Assembly: GCF_011355085.1 (NCBI RefSeq)
Contig: NZ_VXCP01000020.1
Coordinates: forward strand, 62,001-126,000
DNA: 64,000 nt
Reading direction: 5' to 3'
From: Pseudomonas akapageensis
GTDB lineage: Bacteria; Pseudomonadota; Gammaproteobacteria; Pseudomonadales; Pseudomonadaceae
Shown here: positions 44,300-54,039 of the stretch, in pieces
How positions within the stretch are numbered: the stretch's first letter is position 1
How the letters are laid out: each line of letters opens with the position of its first letter
The notes under the pieces: generated by a model
Databases searched by the model: none
Told to the model about the DNA's origin: nothing
Seen by the model: the letters and a program-made list of their open reading frames with translations, nothing else
Translations under genes and position numbers: made by a program

Positions 44300-46582
44300 A
44301 TGAATGATCTGGCCAACTCCAACATGACTACCAATCCCCCCAAGCGAATTGACTTCAATACGCCTGACCTGCAACGCAAGCGTCGCATCCGTGCGCTCAA
44401 GGACCGTCTGACCCGCTGGTACGTGCTGATCGGCGGCCTGGCCGTCCTCGGCGCAATCACCTTGATCTTCTTCTTCCTGGCCTACGTGGTCTTGCCTTTG
44501 TTCCAGGGCGCGAGCCTGACGGCCGAGAAGGCTGTTGCGCCTGCCTGGATGCAGGACGCCGGCAAGCCCCTGATGTTCTCCCTTGAAGAGCAGAACCAGG
44601 TCGGCATGCGCGTTTCCGACAAGGGTCAGGCGCTGTTCTTCAATATCGAGGACGGTGCTGAACTGAGCCGCGTCAACCTGCCGATTCCGGCGGGTGTCAG
44701 CGTATCGTCCATTGGCAAAGACCAGCCCGGGCATCCCCTGGTGGCGGTCGGCCTGTCCAATGGCCAGGCACTGGTGTTCCGCCATACCTACAAGGTCAGC
44801 TATCCGGACGGTAAGAAAACCATCACCCCGGCCGTTGAATATCCTTATGGCGAAACGCCGATCGTGTTGAACGAGCAGGGTGGGGCGCTTGAGCATGTCA
44901 GTCTCAATGCCACCGACTCGGCCCTGGTAGTTGCCGGTTCGACCGGTTCGCAACTGCATGTGCTGTCGTTGAGCCGCGAAGAAAACATGATGACCGGTGA
45001 AGTCACCAGCGAGACCAATCGCATCGACTTGCCGCAAATGACCGAGCCGGTCAAAGCCATCTTCATCGACCCGCGCCAGCAATGGCTGTATGTGGTCAAC
45101 GGTCGCGCCCAGGCCGATGTCTTCAGCCTGCGCGAAAAGAGCCTCAACGGTCGTTACAAGCTGCTTGAAGACGGCGAAGCCGAAGTGACTGCCAGTGCTC
45201 AACTGGTGGGCGGCATCTCGCTGATTTTCGGTGACTCCAAAGGCGGCCTGGCGCAATGGTTCATGGCTCGCGACCCGGATGGCGAGCAGCGCCTGAAACT
45301 TATCCGCAATTTCCAGATGGGCACCACGCCGATCGTCGAAATCACTGCTGAAGAGCGCCGCAAAGGCTTCGTCGCACTGGATGCATCGGGTAAGTTGGGC
45401 GTGTTCCACAGCACGGCTCACCGTACCCTGCTGGTCGAGCCTGTGGTCGAAGGTTCGGGCATCTTCGGCCTGTCGCCACGGGCCAACCGGATCATCGTCG
45501 AGGCGGGTGGCAAGCTTCAGCCGTTGCTGCTCGATAACCCGCACCCGGAAGTGTCCTGGAGCGCGCTGTGGAGCAAGGTTTGGTACGAGAACTACGACGA
45601 ACCTAAATACGTCTGGCAGTCGACCGCCGCCAACACCGACTTCGAACCCAAGCTGAGCCTTTCGCCGCTGACCTTCGGTACGCTGAAGGCTGCGTTCTAC
45701 GCCATGCTGCTGGCCGCACCGCTGGCTGTCGCCGCGGCTATCTACACCGCTTACTTCATGGCGCCGGGCATGCGCCGCAAGGTCAAGCCGGTGATCGAGC
45801 TGATGGAAGCGATGCCGACGGTGATCCTCGGCTTCTTCGCCGGCCTGTTTCTTGCGCCTTACGTCGAAGGTCATCTGCCGGGCATCTTCAGCCTGTTGAT
45901 GCTGGTGCCGATCGGCATCCTGGTCGCTGGTTTTGCCTGGAGCCGCCTGCCCGAGTCGCTGCGCCTGCGGGTGCCGGATGGCTGGGAGAGCGCGATCCTG
46001 ATCCCGGTGATCCTGTTCGTGGGCTGGCTCTCGCTGTACATGAGCCCGTACATGGAAACCTGGTTCTTCGGCGGTGACATGCGCCTGTGGATCTCTCACG
46101 ACCTGGGCATTACCTACGACCAGCGCAACGCCCTGGTGGTCGGTCTGGCCATGGGCTTCGCGGTGATCCCGAACATCTACTCGATCGCCGAAGACGCCGT
46201 CTTCAGCGTGCCGCGCAGCCTGACTCTGGGTTCGCTGGCACTGGGCGCCACGGCGTGGCAAACCATGACGCGGGTGGTGATTCTGACCGCCAGCCCGGGG
46301 ATTTTCTCGGCATTGATGATCGGTATGGGCCGCGCCGTGGGTGAAACCATGATCGTGCTGATGGCCACCGGTAACACACCGGTCATGGAAATGAACCTGT
46401 TCGAAGGCCTGCGGACCCTGGCGGCCAACGTCGCCGTGGAAATGCCGGAGTCTGAAGTTGGCGGCAGCCACTATCGCGTGCTGTTCCTTTCGGCGCTGGT
46501 GCTGCTGTTGTTCACCTTCGTCATGAATACCCTCGCAGAACTGATCCGTCAGCGTCTGCGCAAGAAATACTCGTCGCTTTAA
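44300..46582 (+). CDS. pstC: Phosphate ABC transporter permease PstC (large form)
   Basis: A 760-residue protein, more than twice the length of E. coli PstC (about 320). An N-terminal membrane helix (about 35-65) is followed by a ~400-residue extracytoplasmic domain with repeated beta-rich segments (PAGVSVSSIGKDQPGHPLVA, SRVNLPI, LVVAGSTGSQLHVLSLSREE), which looks propeller-like. The C-terminal ~280 residues are the usual permease domain, with EAMPTVILGFFAGLFLAPYV and MGRAVGETMIVLMATGN (EAA loop). Large PstC forms are known from Pseudomonas. Forms the channel with PstA. An own pho box precedes it. Confidence 0.93.
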   Translation: MNDLANSNMTTNPPKRIDFNTPDLQRKRRIRALKDRLTRWYVLIGGLAVLGAITLIFFFLAYVVLPLFQGASLTAEKAVAPAWMQDAGKPLMFSLEEQNQVGMRVSDKGQALFFNIEDGAELSRVNLPIPAGVSVSSIGKDQPGHPLVAVGLSNGQALVFRHTYKVSYPDGKKTITPAVEYPYGETPIVLNEQGGALEHVSLNATDSALVVAGSTGSQLHVLSLSREENMMTGEVTSETNRIDLPQMTEPVKAIFIDPRQQWLYVVNGRAQADVFSLREKSLNGRYKLLEDGEAEVTASAQLVGGISLIFGDSKGGLAQWFMARDPDGEQRLKLIRNFQMGTTPIVEITAEERRKGFVALDASGKLGVFHSTAHRTLLVEPVVEGSGIFGLSPRANRIIVEAGGKLQPLLLDNPHPEVSWSALWSKVWYENYDEPKYVWQSTAANTDFEPKLSLSPLTFGTLKAAFYAMLLAAPLAVAAAIYTAYFMAPGMRRKVKPVIELMEAMPTVILGFFAGLFLAPYVEGHLPGIFSLLMLVPIGILVAGFAWSRLPESLRLRVPDGWESAILIPVILFVGWLSLYMSPYMETWFFGGDMRLWISHDLGITYDQRNALVVGLAMGFAVIPNIYSIAEDAVFSVPRSLTLGSLALGATAWQTMTRVVILTASPGIFSALMIGMGRAVGETMIVLMATGNTPVMEMNLFEGLRTLAANVAVEMPESEVGGSHYRVLFLSALVLLLFTFVMNTLAELIRQRLRKKYSSL

Positions 46583-46597
46583 GAAAGGTAGAAGTCT

Positions 46598-48268
46598 GTG
46601 AAACAGAACTCCCTGAAAGGCTGGTTCAAGAGCGGCGCCCCCGGCGTCTGGATCAGTGGTGGTGCGGTGTCCATCGCCGTCATCATGACTATCGGTCTAT
46701 TGGCGGTGATCGCCGTGCGCGGCCTGGGTCACTTCTGGCCGGCTGACATTGTCCAGGCCAACTACGGCATTCCCGGCCAAGCCAACCATGTGGTCGTCGG
46801 CGAAGTGGTACAGAAGGAAGAAGTGCCCCGTGAGCGCTTGAAAAGTGCAGGCTTGCCTGTGCCGGACGAGGGCCCGGAGTTCATGACCCGCGAGCTGATC
46901 AAGGTCGGCAACCGGGACCTGAACGGCAACGACTTCACATGGATCGTCGGTGAGTGGCTGACCGACCAGACCACGCCCGCAGAGCTGATGGCTGTCGAGC
47001 GTCGCGAGTGGGGTAACTTCTACGGCTACCTGGTCAACGTCAAGGAAGACGGCAAGGTCGTCGCCGAAGGCGCAGCGGCCTGGCCTGAATTGCAAGCGCG
47101 TGTCGAGCGAGTCAACAAGCTCGCCGCACAGCTGAAAACCCTGGAAAAAACCGAGATCGGTGCGATCAACGCCGGCCTTGAACGCCTGCGTCTGCATGCC
47201 CGCAAGCTGGAACTCGAAGGCAAGCTCGATGCCGCCGCGCAAGCCGACATGGAAACCGAGCGCGCGGAGCTGAACGCCCGTTACAAGGATGTGGAAGCAC
47301 GCCTCGGCGATCTGCACGCGCAGTTCAACCGTGACAGCATGACGGCCCGTGACGCCAACGGCAAAGAAGTCGAAATCGGCATCGGCAAGGTGGTGCACGC
47401 TTACCAGCCGAACGCGATGAGCAGCCTGACCAAGGTCAACTTCTACTTCAAGAAGGTCTGGGAGTTCCTCAGCGACGATCCACGCGAAGCCAATACCGAA
47501 GGCGGGATTTTCCCGGCGATCTTCGGCACCGTGATGATGACCCTGATCATGGCCATGATCGTTACGCCGTTCGGCGTGTTGGCAGCGGTCTATCTGCGAG
47601 AGTATGCGCGGCAGGGCCCGGTCACTCGCCTGATCCGGATTGCCGTGAACAACCTGGCTGGTGTTCCGGCCATCGTTTACGGCGTATTCGGCCTGGGCTT
47701 CTTCGTCTATGTACTGGGCGGCTCGCTTGACCGACTGTTCTTCCCTGAAGCACTGCCGGCGCCAACCTTCGGTACTCCCGGGTTGCTCTGGGCATCCCTG
47801 ACCCTGGCGCTGCTGGCGGTGCCTGTAGTCATCGTCGCGACCGAAGAAGGTCTTGCGCGAATCCCGCGCACCGTGCGCGAAGGTTCGCTGGCGTTGGGTG
47901 CGACCAAGGCCGAAACCCTGTGGAAGATCGTGCTGCCAATGGCCAGCCCGGCGATGATGACCGGCATGATCCTGGCGGTTGCTCGCGCTGCCGGTGAGGT
48001 GGCGCCGCTGATGTTGGTAGGCGTGGTCAAACTGGCGCCGTCGCTGCCGGTAGATGGCAACTATCCCTACCTGCACCTGGACCAGAAGATCATGCACCTG
48101 GGCTTCCATATTTATGACGTCGGCTTCCAGAGCCCGAACGTCGAAGCCGCGCGGCCGCTGGTGTACGCCACGGCGCTGCTGCTGGTGTTGGTGATCGCCT
48201 TGCTCAACCTGTCGGCCGTAGCGATCCGCAACCACTTGCGCGAGAAGTACAAGGCGCTGGACAGCTGA
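46598..48268 (+). CDS. pstA: Phosphate ABC transporter permease PstA (large form)
   Basis: A 556-residue permease against about 300 in E. coli. After an N-terminal helix there is a ~240-residue extracytoplasmic insertion, part of it a likely coiled coil (ELQARVERVNKLAAQLKTLE and ETERAELNARYKDVEARLGD). The permease core then runs from about residue 300, with EGSLALGATKAETLWKIVLP as the ATPase-coupling loop. The start is GTG at 46598 after AAGAAAGGTAGAAG. It is 15 bp behind pstC. Confidence 0.93.
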   Translation: MKQNSLKGWFKSGAPGVWISGGAVSIAVIMTIGLLAVIAVRGLGHFWPADIVQANYGIPGQANHVVVGEVVQKEEVPRERLKSAGLPVPDEGPEFMTRELIKVGNRDLNGNDFTWIVGEWLTDQTTPAELMAVERREWGNFYGYLVNVKEDGKVVAEGAAAWPELQARVERVNKLAAQLKTLEKTEIGAINAGLERLRLHARKLELEGKLDAAAQADMETERAELNARYKDVEARLGDLHAQFNRDSMTARDANGKEVEIGIGKVVHAYQPNAMSSLTKVNFYFKKVWEFLSDDPREANTEGGIFPAIFGTVMMTLIMAMIVTPFGVLAAVYLREYARQGPVTRLIRIAVNNLAGVPAIVYGVFGLGFFVYVLGGSLDRLFFPEALPAPTFGTPGLLWASLTLALLAVPVVIVATEEGLARIPRTVREGSLALGATKAETLWKIVLPMASPAMMTGMILAVARAAGEVAPLMLVGVVKLAPSLPVDGNYPYLHLDQKIMHLGFHIYDVGFQSPNVEAARPLVYATALLLVLVIALLNLSAVAIRNHLREKYKALDS

Positions 48269-48322
48269 TTGCCGCTTGAACTGCGGTTTATTGAATCGAA
48301 TAGTTAGCGTATGGAGTATCCC

Positions 48323-49156
48323 ATGCAGCACGAATCCCATACCCACGGCATCAACATGTCTGCCCTGGGTCGCGACAAGCAGAGCCTGACCCTGGCACAG
48401 GAAACCGTGGCCATCGAAGTACCGGGCCTGAGCCTGTTCTACGGCGAGAAGCAGGCGCTGTACGACGTCAGCATGAACATTCCCAAGCAGCGTGTGACGG
48501 CCTTCATCGGCCCATCCGGCTGCGGCAAGTCGACCTTGTTGCGTACCTTCAACCGGATGAACGATCTGGTCGACGGTTGCCGTGTGGAAGGCGCCATCAA
48601 CTTGTATGGCAACAACATCTACCGCAAGGGCGAGGATGTCGCCGAATTGCGTCGTCGCGTCGGCATGGTGTTCCAGAAGCCCAACCCGTTCCCCAAGACC
48701 ATCTACGAAAACGTGGTCTACGGGTTGCGCATTCAAGGCATCAACAAGAAGCGCGTGCTCGATGAAGCCGTGGAGTGGGCGCTCAAGGGCGCGGCGCTCT
48801 GGGATGAGGTCAAGGATCGCCTGCACGAGTCGGCCCTGGGCCTGTCCGGTGGTCAGCAGCAACGTCTGGTCATTGCCCGCACCATCGCCGTGGAACCCGA
48901 AGTACTGCTGCTCGATGAACCATGCTCGGCACTGGACCCGATCTCGACGCTGAAGGTCGAAGAGCTGATCTACGAGCTGAAGTCCAAGTTCACCATCGTC
49001 ATCGTGACACACAACATGCAACAGGCGGCGCGAGTTTCCGACTACACCGCATTCATGTACATGGGCAAGCTGATCGAATTTGGTGATACCGACACGCTGT
49101 TCACCAATCCGGCGAAGAAGCAGACTGAAGACTACATCACTGGACGATATGGCTAG
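48323..49156 (+). CDS. pstB: Phosphate ABC transporter ATPase PstB
   Basis: A 277-residue ATPase with Walker [10 protein letters not shown] (63-71), signature LSGGQQQR, Walker [14 protein letters not shown] and a switch histidine in [15 protein letters not shown]. It energises phosphate uptake and relays phosphate status to PhoR through PhoU. The ATG at 48323 has TGGAG 7 bases upstream and matches the usual MQ N-terminus; the ATG at 48311 lacks a good site. Confidence 0.97.
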   Translation: MQHESHTHGINMSALGRDKQSLTLAQETVAIEVPGLSLFYGEKQALYDVSMNIPKQRVTAFIGPSGCGKSTLLRTFNRMNDLVDGCRVEGAINLYGNNIYRKGEDVAELRRRVGMVFQKPNPFPKTIYENVVYGLRIQGINKKRVLDEAVEWALKGAALWDEVKDRLHESALGLSGGQQQRLVIARTIAVEPEVLLLDEPCSALDPISTLKVEELIYELKSKFTIVIVTHNMQQAARVSDYTAFMYMGKLIEFGDTDTLFTNPAKKQTEDYITGRYG

Positions 49157-49222
49157 TCGCTGGCCGATTGACTCAACGCTGCGGTCGACCGCACTTCACT
49201 GGACGCTTCAAGGATTCCAAAT

Positions 49223-49981
49223 ATGATCAGTAAAGAAGGCCTCACCCACCACATCTCTCAGCAGTTCAACGCTGAACTCGAGGAAGTGCGCAGCCACCTC
49301 CTGGCGATGGGGGGCCTGGTCGAGAAGCAGGTCAACGACGCAGTAACCGCGTTGATCGAAGCCGATTCGGGCCTGGCTCAACAAGTTCGGGAAGTGGACG
49401 ACCAGATCAATCAGATGGAACGCAACATCGACGAAGAATGCGTGCGCATTCTGGCCCGGCGCCAGCCGGCGGCGTCAGACTTGCGCTTGATCATCAGCAT
49501 TTCCAAGTCGGTGATCGACCTGGAACGCATTGGCGATGAATCGACCAAGATTGCCCGTCGCGCCATCCAGTTGTGTGAAGAAGGCGAATCGCCGCGCGGT
49601 TACGTCGAGGTTCGCCACATCGGCGACCAGGTGCGCAACATGGTCCGCGATGCCCTGGATGCCTTTGCCCGTTTCGATGCCGACCTAGCGTTGTCAGTGG
49701 CCCAGTACGACAAGACCATCGATCGTGAGTACAAGACCGCCCTGCGCGAACTGGTCACTTACATGATGGAAGACCCGCGTTCGATTTCGCGCGTGCTGAA
49801 CGTGATCTGGGCACTGCGTTCGCTGGAACGCATCGGTGACCATGCGCGCAATATCTCCGAGTTGGTGATTTACCTGGTGCGCGGCACCGATGTTCGCCAC
49901 CTGGGGTTGAAGCGGATGAAAGAAGAAGTCGAGGGAACCGCTGATAGCGCTAATGTTCTGCAGGAAACGGACGATAAATAA
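49223..49981 (+). CDS. phoU: Phosphate regulon protein PhoU
   Basis: A 252-residue all-helical protein of two PhoU repeats; EVRSHLLAMGGLVEKQVNDAVTALIEAD in the first and VARYDKTIDREYKTALRELV-like (VAQYDKTIDREYKTALRELV) in the second carry the metal-cluster E/DxxxD regions. It represses PhoR signalling when phosphate is plentiful. It closes the pst operon and is followed by a strong terminator. Confidence 0.96.
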   Translation: MISKEGLTHHISQQFNAELEEVRSHLLAMGGLVEKQVNDAVTALIEADSGLAQQVREVDDQINQMERNIDEECVRILARRQPAASDLRLIISISKSVIDLERIGDESTKIARRAIQLCEEGESPRGYVEVRHIGDQVRNMVRDALDAFARFDADLALSVAQYDKTIDREYKTALRELVTYMMEDPRSISRVLNVIWALRSLERIGDHARNISELVIYLVRGTDVRHLGLKRMKEEVEGTADSANVLQETDDK

Positions 49982-49998
49982 GACTGCCCGAGACTATA

Positions 49999-50030
49999 AA
50001 CGCCCGGCCCTTGGCCGGGCGTTTTCGTTT
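49999..50030 (+). terminator. Rho-independent terminator after phoU
   Basis: Stem AACGCCCGGCC/GGCCGGGCGTT with a CTT loop, then TTCGTTT, 18 bp past the stop codon. Confidence 0.92.
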
Positions 50031-50145
50031 GCGGCACTGGTATTGAAGGCACCCGCGTACGAATAAAAAGTCCCGGCGTGGCCCAAGATTTGGCAAATGG
50101 CCATCAGTCAGCGCTATGCTTGCCGGGAATTTTCAGGAGCGGTAG

Positions 50146-51036
50146 ATGAGTAAAGTCAGTGTGCTGGTTGTGGATGACGCCCCGTTTATCCGTGATCTGG
50201 TAAAAAAATGTCTGCGCAACTCGTTTCCCGGTGTGGTCATCGAAGACGCCGTCAATGGTCGCAAGGCGCAAACCCTGCTGACGCGCGAGGCATTCGATCT
50301 GGTCCTGTGTGACTGGGAAATGCCGGAAATGTCAGGCCTGGAACTGCTCAGCTGGTGCCGGCAGCAGGATAACCTCAAGGCGATGCCCTTCATCATGGTC
50401 ACCAGCCGCGGCGACAAGGAAAACGTGGTTCAGGCGATTCAGGCCGGCGTTTCCGATTTCATTGGCAAGCCGTTCACCAATGAACAGTTGCTGACCAAGG
50501 TCAAGAAAGCCCTGAACAAGATCGGTAAGCTCGACGCGCTGATGACCGGTGCGCCTGCACGTGCTTCGGCATTCGCCAACGACTCATTGAGCGCCCTGAC
50601 GGGCGGCAAGGCCGAGGTAGTAAAGCCGGCAGCGCCCGTACCGGCGGCGGCCAAGCCACTGTTGGCCCAGGCGCCAAGGCCTGCAGCCCAGGCGCCGAGT
50701 GGGCGCGGACAAGGGCAGTTGCGGCTGTCCAGCGGTAACCAGCAATGCGTGATCAAGGCGCTGAGCCTCAAGGAAGCACTGCTGGTGGTGCGCCGCAATG
50801 AAGTGCTGCCACAGGTGCTTGAAGGTGCCGTGCTGGATCTGGAGCAAGGCGAAAACGCCGAAGTCGCTCGCCTCAACGGTTATCTGCATGCCGTTGTCGC
50901 CTTCGAGCCAAAGCCTGACAGCGACTGGCTGCAGTTGACGTTCCGATTTGTCGACCAGGATGCGCAGAAGCTCGACTACCTGTCGCGGCTGATTGCCCGT
51001 GGTACGGCGCAGAAGCACTTCGTTCCGGGGGCCTGA
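50146..51036 (+). CDS. Response regulator with C-terminal PilZ-like region
   Basis: A 296-residue protein. A CheY-like receiver domain takes up residues 1-125; VDDAPFIRDL supplies the acidic pocket, Asp 56 in LCDWEMPEMSG is the phosphorylation site, and IGKPFT holds the conserved lysine. A 60-residue Ala/Pro linker follows, then a ~100-residue beta-rich domain. The last part has a weakly PilZ-like look, but the RxxxR and (D/N)xSxxG motifs are not evident, so c-di-GMP binding is doubtful. No kinase gene is adjacent except phoR further on. In P. aeruginosa a similar gene occupies the same place. Confidence 0.8.
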   Translation: MSKVSVLVVDDAPFIRDLVKKCLRNSFPGVVIEDAVNGRKAQTLLTREAFDLVLCDWEMPEMSGLELLSWCRQQDNLKAMPFIMVTSRGDKENVVQAIQAGVSDFIGKPFTNEQLLTKVKKALNKIGKLDALMTGAPARASAFANDSLSALTGGKAEVVKPAAPVPAAAKPLLAQAPRPAAQAPSGRGQGQLRLSSGNQQCVIKALSLKEALLVVRRNEVLPQVLEGAVLDLEQGENAEVARLNGYLHAVVAFEPKPDSDWLQLTFRFVDQDAQKLDYLSRLIARGTAQKHFVPGA

Positions 51037-51072
51037 GGGCTCCGTGAGCGCGGAACTGATCTCGAGCGATCA

Positions 51073-51178
51073 TGTAGCCGCTGCCGTAGGCTGCGCTGGA
51101 GCCCCATAGGGGCTCCCTTGTGATCTTGAGATCATGCGCCTGCTGCGCAGGCGAGCGCAGCCTACGGCAGCGGCTACA
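51073..51178. repeat. Long composite palindrome between convergent genes
   Basis: A perfect 25-bp inverted repeat: arms 51073-51097 and 51154-51178, beginning TGTAGCCGCTGCCG. Inside are a GGAGCCCC-ATA-GGGGCTCC hairpin and a CGCCTGC-TGC-GCAGGCG hairpin. It lies in the 174-bp gap between two convergent genes. It looks like a Pseudomonas intergenic palindromic element and probably stops transcription from both sides. Confidence 0.82.
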
Positions 51179-51210
51179 GAGATAGGTGTCAAACCGAATA
51201 ACGGTGGGTG

Positions 51211-52551
51211 TCAGTCCAGCTTCAACACCTTCGCCAGAACAATCTTCGGCCCTTTCATCTTCTTGATGATGATGCGCAGGCCTTCGACTTCCAGCACTTC
51301 TTCCTCTTCCGGGACCCGTTTCAGGGTCTCGTAGACCAGCCCTGCAAGGGTTTCAGCCTCGATATGATCCAGGTCGATGCCCAGCAAGCGTTCGACCTTG
51401 AACAGCGGCGTATCGCCACGTACCAAAAGCTTGCCCGGTTGGTAGGCGAGAATGCCGCGTTCAGCCTTGCGGTGTTCGTCCTGAATGTCGCCGACCAGCA
51501 CTTCGAGTACGTCTTCCATGGTCAGGTAGCCAATCACCTTGCCGTCGGCTTCTTCGACCAGAGCGAAATGCGCACCACCCTTGCGGAACTGCTCAAGCAG
51601 GCGTGACAGGGGCATGTGCTTGGAGACGCGCTCCAGCGGGCGGGTCAGTTCGGCCAGGTTGAAGGATTCGGGCAGGTGATCGAGGGCAGCCAGCTCCAGC
51701 AACAGGTCCTTGATGTGCAACAAGCCGACGAATTCGCCACGCTCGGCATCGTAGACCGGATAGCGGCTGAACTTGTGCCGGCGGAACATCGCCAGGATTT
51801 CCTTGAGCGGCGCGTTGAAGTCCAGGCTCACCAGGTCTTCGCGCGAGTTGGCCCAGTCGACCACTTCCAGTTCACCCATCTCCACGGCCGACGCCAATAC
51901 GCGCATGCCCTGGTCGCTCGGATCCTGGCCGCGGCTGGAGTGCAGGATCAGCTTGAGTTCTTCACGGCTGTAATGATGATCGTGATGTGGGCCGGGCTCA
52001 CCCTGGCCGGCAATTCGCAGGATGGCGTTGGCGCTGGCGTTGAGCAACCAGATCGCCGGGTACATGACCCAGTAGAACAGGTAGAGCGGAACGGCTGTCC
52101 ACAACGACAGCAACTCTGGCTTGCGGATAGCCCAGGATTTGGGCGCCAGTTCGCCGACGACAATGTGCAGGTAGGAAATCACGAAGAAGGCGCTGAAGAA
52201 CGAGACAGCCTTGACCACCTCGGCGGACTGTACGCCCACGACTTCGAGCACGGGTTCGAGCAAGTGCGCGAACGCAGGCTCACCGACCCAACCCAGGCCC
52301 AGGGAGGCGAGGGTAATACCCAATTGGCAGGCCGAGAGGTAGGCGTCCAGCTGGCTGTGCACGGTGCGCAGGATCTGCCCACGCCAGCCGTGCTGCTCGG
52401 CAATCGACTCGACCCGGGTCGAGCGCAATTTGACCATGGCGAACTCGGCGGCTACGAAGAAGCCGTTGAGCAGTACCAGCAGTAGAGCGAAAAGAATCAT
52501 GCCGAAATCGGCGAATACTGAAGCGAGGGTAAAGCCAGGGGAAGGGTCCAT
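51211..52551 (-). CDS. CBS-domain membrane protein, CorC/HlyC family
   Basis: A 446-residue protein: a DUF21/CNNM membrane domain (about 15-200; LVLLNGFFVAAEFAMVKLRS, SYLHIVVGELAPKSWAIRKP), a CBS pair (about 215-345; HKFSRYPVYDAERGEFVGLL, FALVEEADGKVIGYLTMEDV) and a C-terminal CorC_HlyC domain (about 355-440). The family is linked to Mg2+/Co2+ efflux. It is labelled hemolysin in older annotation, without evidence of toxicity. It lies downstream of phoR on the same strand (125-bp gap). Confidence 0.92.
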   Translation of the reverse strand: MDPSPGFTLASVFADFGMILFALLLVLLNGFFVAAEFAMVKLRSTRVESIAEQHGWRGQILRTVHSQLDAYLSACQLGITLASLGLGWVGEPAFAHLLEPVLEVVGVQSAEVVKAVSFFSAFFVISYLHIVVGELAPKSWAIRKPELLSLWTAVPLYLFYWVMYPAIWLLNASANAILRIAGQGEPGPHHDHHYSREELKLILHSSRGQDPSDQGMRVLASAVEMGELEVVDWANSREDLVSLDFNAPLKEILAMFRRHKFSRYPVYDAERGEFVGLLHIKDLLLELAALDHLPESFNLAELTRPLERVSKHMPLSRLLEQFRKGGAHFALVEEADGKVIGYLTMEDVLEVLVGDIQDEHRKAERGILAYQPGKLLVRGDTPLFKVERLLGIDLDHIEAETLAGLVYETLKRVPEEEEVLEVEGLRIIIKKMKGPKIVLAKVLKLD

Positions 52552-52676
52552 GATGGAGTTTTACGGGTTCCGTCTTCTGAAATAAGGGTTGTCGCGGTGC
52601 CTGAAATGCAGGCACAAGTCCTCCAATGTAGCGGCTGTGCAGGTAATTGCCTAGTGGCCTTTGGTACAGGCGCAGT

Positions 52677-53999
52677 TCAGTTGCTCGTGCTGGCGGCCTC
52701 GCGGGTGACGATTTGCACCGGTGCGAAATGGCAGGTGAACGTGCTGCCATGGCCCAGCACGCTGCTGACTTCCAGGTGTGCACGGTGGCGCAGCAGCACA
52801 TGTTTGACGATGGCCAGGCCCAGGCCGGTGCCGCCGGTATTCGACGCACGGCTGGAGTCGACGCGGTAGAAACGCTCGGTCAGGCGCGGCAGGTGCTTGG
52901 GGTCGATGCCGATACCCGAATCCTGCACGCTCAGGTGGGCACCCTGGTCATCGGCCCACCAGCGGATGCGAATCTGGCCTTCGGCCGGGGTGTATTTGAC
53001 GGCATTGAAGATAAGGTTGGAAAACGCACTGCGCAGTTCGCTTTCGCTGCCCTTGAGCCAGGTGTCGCCATCGGCTTCCAGGGTGATGCGCTGATTGCGT
53101 TGTCCAGACAGCGCCAGGGCGTCGCTCTTGATCGACTGCAACAGGGCATCGACGGTCACCGGCTGGTTATCCGACGGGTAGTCGGTAGCCTCCAGCTTGG
53201 CCAGCAGCAGCAGATCGTTGAGCAGGGTCTGCATGCGTCCTCCCTGCTGATGCATTTGCTGCAGTGCCCGGACCCAGCGTGGGTTTACCTCTTCGACGTT
53301 GTCGAGTAGCGTCTCCAGGTAGCCGGCAATCACTGTCAGCGGCGTGCGCAGTTCGTGAGAGACATTGGCGACGAAATCCTTGCGCATCTGTTCCAGCTGA
53401 TGAAGGCGCGTGACATCGCGTACCAGCATCAGGTGTTCGTTGTTGCCATAGCGGGTGATGTGCAGTTGCACGCGCAGGCGGTCGTTGATCGGCGAAGGGA
53501 TTTCCAGCGGCTCGAGATAGTTTTCCTGCTCGAAATATTCTTTGAAGCGCGGATGTCGGACCAGGTTGGTCACCGGTTGACCACTGTCCTGTGGGGTCTT
53601 GAGACCGAGCAGGGTTTCGGCGGCGCGGTTCCACCACTCCAGGTTGCCGTCGCTGTCGAGCATGATGACGGCATCCTTCAGCGCCGCCGTGGACTCCTGG
53701 ACGCGATCGATGACCGCTTGCAGGCGACCCCGCACGCGTTGGTCGCGACGTTGCAGGTGGTAGATGCTGTCGAACACTTCACCCCACAAGCCGTAACCAT
53801 CGGGCGGGGCTTCGTCCGGTTGCTGCAGCCTCAGCCATTCGTGCAGGCGCAGTAGCTGCTTGAGCGTCCAGGCCAGGTAGATACCGAGGCCGATGGCCAG
53901 GCTCCAGCCGTAGTAGCCGCTGACCAACCCCAGCAGCAGGCAGGCCGAGAGTAGCAGCAACATGTGCCTGATCAGGGTGCCATGCCAGTTCTGGTTCAA
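52677..53999 (-). CDS. phoR: Phosphate regulon sensor kinase PhoR
   Basis: A 440-residue histidine kinase: two N-terminal helices (about 10-45), a charged linker, a PAS domain (about 95-190; DAVIMLDSDGNLEWWNRAAE), the phosphoacceptor His 215 in NVSHELRTPL, and a catalytic domain with NLIFNAVKYTP, DSGIGID and GGTGLGLAIVKH boxes. It phosphorylates PhoB under phosphate limitation. The start appears to be TTG at 53999, directly after an in-frame TAA, with AAAGGA about 11 bases upstream. It follows phoB after 40 bases. Confidence 0.96.
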   Translation of the reverse strand: MNQNWHGTLIRHMLLLLSACLLLGLVSGYYGWSLAIGLGIYLAWTLKQLLRLHEWLRLQQPDEAPPDGYGLWGEVFDSIYHLQRRDQRVRGRLQAVIDRVQESTAALKDAVIMLDSDGNLEWWNRAAETLLGLKTPQDSGQPVTNLVRHPRFKEYFEQENYLEPLEIPSPINDRLRVQLHITRYGNNEHLMLVRDVTRLHQLEQMRKDFVANVSHELRTPLTVIAGYLETLLDNVEEVNPRWVRALQQMHQQGGRMQTLLNDLLLLAKLEATDYPSDNQPVTVDALLQSIKSDALALSGQRNQRITLEADGDTWLKGSESELRSAFSNLIFNAVKYTPAEGQIRIRWWADDQGAHLSVQDSGIGIDPKHLPRLTERFYRVDSSRASNTGGTGLGLAIVKHVLLRHRAHLEVSSVLGHGSTFTCHFAPVQIVTREAASTSN

Positions 54000-54039
54000 T
54001 TAACAACGCGTCCTTTCGATTGCATTAAAAGTCGGGCGA

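Noticed and set aside
44252..49021. Two frames of over 700 codons opposite pstC, pstA and pstB
   Set aside because: Antisense shadows of well-conserved permease and ATPase genes; His/Gln/Asp-rich composition and no domain.
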